DNA of 29,271 nucleotides from NCBI GenBank assembly GCA_031553005.1, contig JAVBMA010000016.1, forward strand, positions 1 through 29,271, written 5' to 3'. This stretch comes from RGIG9379 sp031553005. GTDB lineage: Bacteria > Bacteroidota > Bacteroidia > Bacteroidales > Paludibacteraceae. Below, piece after piece: positions 25,372 to 29,271 of this stretch. How positions within the stretch are numbered: the first letter of the stretch is position 1; every line of letters begins with the position of its first letter. The notes under the pieces were generated by a model that was not told the DNA's origin, made no database searches, and saw only the letters and a list, made by a program, of their open reading frames with translations. The position numbers and the translations under genes are program-made.

Positions 25372-26265
25372 ATGAAAAAGAAAATTATCATATTATTCTT
25401 TTCTTTAGCATATTGCCTAATGAATTTTGCCCAGCAGGATTTACTACTTTCCCAGCAGTTTTTCTCCCGTATTAATAAAAATCCTGCCGGTACAGGAAAT
25501 AATGAGGAAATAGACATTTTTCTGTTAGGAAGAATGCAATGGATCGGAGTCGACAATGCTCCCCGTACCTGCTTATTGAATGCAACTACCTATTTTGAAA
25601 AGTTCAAATCGGGAGTAGGACTCTCGGTATCCTACGATCAGATCGGAGTAGGGCACAGTACTACAAACGCGAAAGCAGTCTATGCTTACCATATTGACCT
25701 GAATGAAAATTATATTCTCTCGATGGGTGTTTCTGCGGGAGCTAATTTCGGTTACTTTAATCCATGGGTAAATGAATTGAGAGATGAGGATGAATATGGA
25801 GCGGAAACCTTCCCGGAAGATAAAGAAACGAAAGTTACTCCTGATTTTGACTTGGGATTTGAGTTGACTTCATTACATTGGTTATTTGGTATTTCATCCA
25901 CACATATAGCAAATAATACTTCTACCACCTATGAGTCGGGAAGGCATTATTATGCTTACGCGCGCGGATTCTTCCCTTTGGCTCAACATTGGGACATAGC
26001 GCCAGCTATTGTTTATATGCACAAGAGCCAGACGAATCTATTGGAGTTAAGCACAATGGCATTTTATAACCGCATGATATGGGGTGGTGTTACGTGGCGT
26101 CCCGATTTATATCATTCCGGCAATCCCTCTATGATGGTATTTACCCTGGGGCTTGAATGGGAGAAATTCCGTTTCGGATACTCATATGATCTGAATCTCG
26201 GAAGCTATAACCATTTGCCGTCTAATACGCACGAAATATTGCTGTCGGTTCGCTTTGGAAAATAG
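25372..26265 (+). CDS. PorP/SprF family type IX secretion outer-membrane protein
   Basis: 297 residues with a signal peptide (MKKKIIILFFSLAYCLMNFAQQ). The family features are seen: after the signal, D-L-L-L-S-Q-Q-F, then N-K-N-P-A-G-T-G, and a beta-barrel rich in alternating hydrophobic strands ending H-E-I-L-L-S-V-R-F-G-K. PorP/SprF proteins are outer-membrane partners of proteins carrying a type-B CTD. Its place two genes after such a protein is the standard arrangement, so it likely serves that 1544-residue substrate. About 300 residues is the normal size. Confidence 0.93.
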   Translation: MKKKIIILFFSLAYCLMNFAQQDLLLSQQFFSRINKNPAGTGNNEEIDIFLLGRMQWIGVDNAPRTCLLNATTYFEKFKSGVGLSVSYDQIGVGHSTTNAKAVYAYHIDLNENYILSMGVSAGANFGYFNPWVNELRDEDEYGAETFPEDKETKVTPDFDLGFELTSLHWLFGISSTHIANNTSTTYESGRHYYAYARGFFPLAQHWDIAPAIVYMHKSQTNLLELSTMAFYNRMIWGGVTWRPDLYHSGNPSMMVFTLGLEWEKFRFGYSYDLNLGSYNHLPSNTHEILLSVRFGK

Positions 26266-26636
26266 TTAATTAGTTGAAAGGGGAGAATTCTTGGTAGAAC
26301 CAAGCGGCAAAGCCGAGCGGAAAGGTGAAAGTTTTTAGTTGTTGATTATTTATAAAAATTCAAAGCAGTTTCTTAGCCCATCTTTTTTATTATTTATAAA
26401 TAGATGTCTTGGTTTTATCTTAGTGTGACTGTATGCATCGGAGTTTTTAGAAGACTTCCTCTGTTTATTTCCTTTGCTTGTCACATCGGGGCAAAACCGG
26501 GACATCTTATTTAATGTAAGTTCGATTTTAAGTAGTTGATAAGATTTAAGATATATATCGAGTAGACAACTTAAACGAGTAAACAAGAATAACCTGTTTA
26601 CTCGTCAACTCGTTTACTAAAAGTATGATAATAAAT
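26266..26636. other. Intergenic region with small hairpins
   Basis: No gene I can support. Features: CTTGGT-aga-ACCAAG (26290-26304) directly followed by CGGC-aaa-GCCG (26305-26315), and, near the right end, CGAGTAAACA (26576-26585) and TGTTTACTCG (26595-26604) with an 8-base outer pair aaacgagt/actcgttt (26573-26580, 26607-26614). The latter pair may end transcription of the DUF2851 gene on the minus strand. Confidence 0.45.
26576..26604. terminator. Hairpin, possible terminator of DUF2851 gene
   Basis: A 10-bp perfect stem (26576-26585 with 26595-26604) and a 9-base loop, 33 bases beyond the DUF2851 stop. There is no clear T run, so termination is uncertain. Confidence 0.35.
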
Positions 26637-27911
26637 TCATTTTACACTCTTACTCAACAGGCGGAATCCAATACCACATTGCAGGCATTTTTTCTCTTCG
26701 CAATACTGTTTTTTAAGTTCCAAAAGGGCTTGTGTTTCATAAGCGCTTTCAGCGTTTACTCCCAGATCTTTCCATCTTTTAATTATACTATTTTGCTCCG
26801 GGGCAATCTTTTCTAATAGTCCGTAGGCTCTTTCCAATATCTCAGGCATATCTTTCTTTATGGAAAAAGCAAATAAGAATGGAATTACCGTATTAATCAA
26901 CAAAATATCTATACTTTCCGTACCCATCACTTTTTTCCGCTTAGGCGAAACTTCTTCAAAAGAATAATGAGTCTCCCAATAAGCAGACGGTTCGTATGAA
27001 AAATAACTGCGGAGCTTGCTGATATCATCCGTTTCCAGCAATTGGGAGAATAACTTATTGGAGTAGTGAATCAATGCTGCAAATTGGGCAATCCTAATCT
27101 GAGGAAAGTTTGCCGGATGCATCTTGGAAAGTTTCCATAGGGACGGATCAATCGGAGATAACGAAAATTTTTGGCGTAAAAAGGCATATTCTTTCAATAA
27201 TAATTGGAGATATTCGTCGGACGGCGTTCCTTTAAGTAATCCTGCTTGTCCGAAAAGCAACGCCTCGATTTGTGCCGGATCATTTTTATGCTTGCCTAAA
27301 AAAGAGAGCGGAAGGGATTTAGCCAACATTTCAAATGGAAGGCTGTTTGTATTCATCCCGAAATTTTTTGCAAGAAAAATATAAAAAGTCTCTTCCCAGT
27401 TATTATTATTTTGAGCCAAATGCTTCAATATCGCATCTGTTTTCCTGATAGAACGTTCATTGAGGAGCTTATTAAGATGTAGTTTGAAAAAATCAGTTGG
27501 AAGTTGATTCCACAATGATTCGCACCGGATCCACTCTTTTGATGCTAACAGCAACTCATGCCGTTCTTTTATATCCTCACGGATTGTTAATTCCAGTTGC
27601 GGAATTTCTTCTCCGCTTTGCCTGTAAACGTTTCCATTCGCTTTTCCTACCACATGCAAGATCACGGAATTATAAGCGTTATCCTTGTGATGGTTATGAT
27701 GATTCCAATCCGTAGACGAAATATGTATCTCCACATTTCCCGCCCAGAGCGTTTTTCCTATTCTTATTTTTGCATTGAAAAAGTCGGGGCCTGCATCTTC
27801 ATTTTTTTTACCGCAATCAATAATTTCAATATTTTCCCCACTCGTAGTTTTTAATGGTTTTGATGCAAATAGCCCATACTGCCAAACGTAGTGCAACAAG
27901 TCTTCTTTCAT
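26637..27911 (-). CDS. DUF2851 family protein
   Basis: Start at 27911 (MKEDLLHYVWQYGLF) fits the family N-terminus; an upstream ATG at 28010 would overlap the divergent kinase gene. The protein is then 424 residues. Conserved features include G-P-D-F-F-N-A-K-I, W-A-G-N-V-E-I-H, S-D/T-D-W-N-H-H, and D-N-A-Y-N-S-V-I-L-H-V-V, with several His and Asp that resemble a metal or nuclease-like site. The C-terminus has two Cys pairs (C-x2-C near residue 410). The function of DUF2851 is not known. It is found mainly in Bacteroidota. Divergent from the lipid kinase gene. Confidence 0.9.
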   Translation of the reverse strand: MKEDLLHYVWQYGLFASKPLKTTSGENIEIIDCGKKNEDAGPDFFNAKIRIGKTLWAGNVEIHISSTDWNHHNHHKDNAYNSVILHVVGKANGNVYRQSGEEIPQLELTIREDIKERHELLLASKEWIRCESLWNQLPTDFFKLHLNKLLNERSIRKTDAILKHLAQNNNNWEETFYIFLAKNFGMNTNSLPFEMLAKSLPLSFLGKHKNDPAQIEALLFGQAGLLKGTPSDEYLQLLLKEYAFLRQKFSLSPIDPSLWKLSKMHPANFPQIRIAQFAALIHYSNKLFSQLLETDDISKLRSYFSYEPSAYWETHYSFEEVSPKRKKVMGTESIDILLINTVIPFLFAFSIKKDMPEILERAYGLLEKIAPEQNSIIKRWKDLGVNAESAYETQALLELKKQYCEEKKCLQCGIGFRLLSKSVK

Positions 27912-27968
27912 GTTTTTCTTAATTAACTTCCCAAATAGATTATATGCACAAATATCGGTAATATTTTT

Positions 27969-27976
27969 TACTTTTG
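27969..27976 (+). promoter_or_regulatory. -7 element for the lipid kinase gene
   Basis: TACTTTTG matches TAnnTTTG, 22 bases before the ATG at 27998. The -33 part is not clear. Confidence 0.4.
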
Positions 27977-27997
27977 TCCCGAAAAACAAAGTGAATA

Positions 27998-28975
27998 ATG
28001 GAGAAATCAAAGATCGCTTTTATTATCAATCCCAATTCAGGAACCAGCAAGAAAGAAGACTTGCCGGCTTTGATTGATAAGGTATTGGATAAGGAACGAT
28101 TTGAACCGACAGTTATTTTTACGCAATACGCAGGGCATGGAAGGGAATTGACCGCCCGTTTTATAGAAGAAAAATATAAATATATAATTGCGTGCGGGGG
28201 TGACGGAACGATGAATGAAGTAGCCTCGGAATTGGTGCATACCGATGTGGTTTTTGGTATTATTCCTTATGGTTCCGGCAATGGATTGGCTCGCCACCTT
28301 AGAATCTCAATGTCTCCGCGTAGAGCATTGAAACAAATTAATGATCATTCAATCAGAGTTATAGACTACGGAATTGCAGATGAAACGAAGTTCTTTTGTA
28401 CCTGCGGAACCGGCTTTGATGCTCACATCAGCCATAAGTTTGCCGTACAGGGAAGACGAGGTTTTTTGACTTATCTCAAAACTATTTTCAGGGAATATAT
28501 TCACTATAAACCCTATATGTATATATTGAAAAATAATGAATTTGAGATCAAGCAACGCGCTTTTCTGATTACGTTTGCCAATGCATCACAGTACGGGAAT
28601 AATGCTTTTATCGCTCCCCGTGCAAGCACATCCGACGGTATGCTGGATGTCTGTATCCTGAAACCTTTTTCCTTTTTCGCAATTCCTTGGCTGGCTCTTC
28701 TCCTGTTCCAAAAGGAAATAGACAAAAGTAAACATATCTCTATTGTAAGAACGAAGGAAATAACGCTTATAAGACGAAAAGCAGGATCATTTCATATTGA
28801 TGGAGACCCGTTGGAAAAAGGAAAAGAGATACATATAAAAGTAGTTCCTGCCGGACTGAAAGTATTGGTTGGAAAGAGTTTGAATATTGATGTGATTATT
28901 AGAGCCCGCCTTGTTTATGCAAGAAGGCAAATCCGTTTCCACCGGAAAAATATTCAAAGGGCAATTTTAGAATAA
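27998..28975 (+). CDS. YegS/DAGK-type lipid kinase
   Basis: 325 residues, the typical size. The diacylglycerol kinase catalytic signatures are present: N-P-N-S-G at the N-terminus, C-G-G-D-G-T-M-N-E-V in the nucleotide loop (about 67-76), and P-Y-G-S-G-N-G-L-A-R-H (about 91-101); C-terminal D-G-M-L-D-V and H-I-D-G-D-P complete the fold. It phosphorylates a lipid such as diacylglycerol at the inner face of the cytoplasmic membrane; the substrate here is not known, and sphingoid-base kinases are an alternative because Bacteroidota make sphingolipids. Divergently oriented to the DUF2851 gene. Confidence 0.93.
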   Translation: MEKSKIAFIINPNSGTSKKEDLPALIDKVLDKERFEPTVIFTQYAGHGRELTARFIEEKYKYIIACGGDGTMNEVASELVHTDVVFGIIPYGSGNGLARHLRISMSPRRALKQINDHSIRVIDYGIADETKFFCTCGTGFDAHISHKFAVQGRRGFLTYLKTIFREYIHYKPYMYILKNNEFEIKQRAFLITFANASQYGNNAFIAPRASTSDGMLDVCILKPFSFFAIPWLALLLFQKEIDKSKHISIVRTKEITLIRRKAGSFHIDGDPLEKGKEIHIKVVPAGLKVLVGKSLNIDVIIRARLVYARRQIRFHRKNIQRAILE

Positions 28976-29040
28976 AGACGAGTTTTTTACGACTCTATTA
29001 GCTGTTTTTTTGGAGAGAAAAAGAGAAGATTGAACCAATA

Positions 29041-29080
29041 AAAAACGCCACCGGATTTTATAAAATCCGGTGGCGTTTTT
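29041..29080. terminator. 40-bp perfect palindrome, bidirectional terminator
   Basis: The two 20-base halves are exact reverse complements (aaaaacgccaccggatttta and its inverse), ending in T runs on both strands. It lies 65 bases after the kinase stop and is a strong rho-independent terminator. Confidence 0.85.
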
Positions 29081-29165
29081 TATTTCTCAGAAGGTTCTTT
29101 ATTTCAGGGAAATTCAGTAAATGCGGAAAAATATATTTTTTGTTTTTGATAGTAATATCTAGAGG

Positions 29166-29200
29166 GATTCCTCACTCCACTTTGTTGCGTTCGGAATGAC
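29166..29200 (+). repeat. Second copy of the repeat arm at 9764
   Basis: gattcctcactccactttg and the following ttgcgttcggaatgac match the arm at 9764-9798 with only a few differences. It is in the noncoding stretch after the terminator (29081-29271), which shows no gene. Confidence 0.6.
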
Positions 29201-29223
29201 TGGCAACTAACGGTTGGGATATA

Positions 29224-29259
29224 GGAGGGGGAAGCGGCAAAGCCGCCGCTTCCCCCTCC
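29224..29259. repeat. 15-bp perfect GC-rich hairpin
   Basis: ggagggggaagcggc (29224-29238) pairs with gccgcttccccctcc (29245-29259) across a 6-base loop. Its right side shares the 14-mer aagcggcaaagccg with 26302-26315. Could be a terminator or repeat element; the window ends directly after. Confidence 0.6.
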
Positions 29260-29271
29260 TGCGTTTCTTTA

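Noticed and set aside
26350..26586. 78-codon minus-strand frame between the PorP-like and DUF2851 genes
   Set aside because: Lys/Ser-rich composition from AT-rich noncoding DNA, overlaps a hairpin, no family features.
1..29271. tRNA, rRNA, CRISPR array or integrase-type mobile element
   Set aside because: No cloverleaf or CCA-ended pattern, spacer-repeat array or intact transposase was seen on either strand.

Overview
The window comes from a member of the Bacteroidota, most likely Bacteroidales. Evidence for this: AT-rich DNA; promoters that fit the Bacteroidota form (TTG, about 18-20 bases, then TAnnTTTG); a PorP/SprF-family protein next to a giant protein with a gliding-motility-type (CHU_C) C-terminal sorting domain; a DUF2851 protein; and Ig-like repeat proteins of the type this phylum secretes. 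I saw no tRNA, rRNA or CRISPR array.

Region 1 (1-1826, minus strand): a secreted repeat protein with 91-residue Ig-like repeats. Its reading frame is stopped by two in-frame TAA codons within the third visible repeat, at the window edge.

Region 2 (2137-14183, plus strand): the main system. It is a nearly gapless run encoding a type II secretion / type IV pilus-like machine: major pseudopilin with an EF-hand-like loop, short prepilin peptidase, GspE-type ATPase, GspD-type secretin, GspL-like (PilM+PilN) and GspM/PilO-like platform proteins, a lipoprotein with three Fn3-like domains, a PilP/GspC-like protein, a MORN/YwqK-like secreted protein, a large GspK/PilX-like minor pseudopilin, two small minor pseudopilins and a GspF platform protein. 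No retraction ATPase is present, so a secretion pseudopilus is likelier than a twitching pilus. This class of machine is uncommon in a phylum that relies on the type IX system. A block of nested inverted repeats (9764-10025) is inserted between the PilP-like and YwqK-like genes.

Region 3 (14184-16648): a decayed small ORF, a terminator hairpin, a minus-strand secreted protein with Big_5-type Ig-like domains (a candidate substrate, as is the Region 1 protein), and a 530-base AT-rich intergenic stretch.

Region 4 (16649-18763): housekeeping genes, namely a DUF1294 membrane protein, the heme chaperone/radical SAM protein HemW, and CoaD of coenzyme A synthesis.

Region 5 (19379-26265): a type IX secretion, type-B module with a 1544-residue cell-surface protein carrying a CHU_C C-terminal domain, an OmpA/PD40-type periplasmic protein, and a PorP/SprF-family outer-membrane partner.

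Region 6 (26266-29271): an intergenic region with small hairpins, a DUF2851 gene on the minus strand, a divergent YegS-type lipid kinase, a 40-base perfect palindrome acting as terminator, and repeat debris related to that at 9764.
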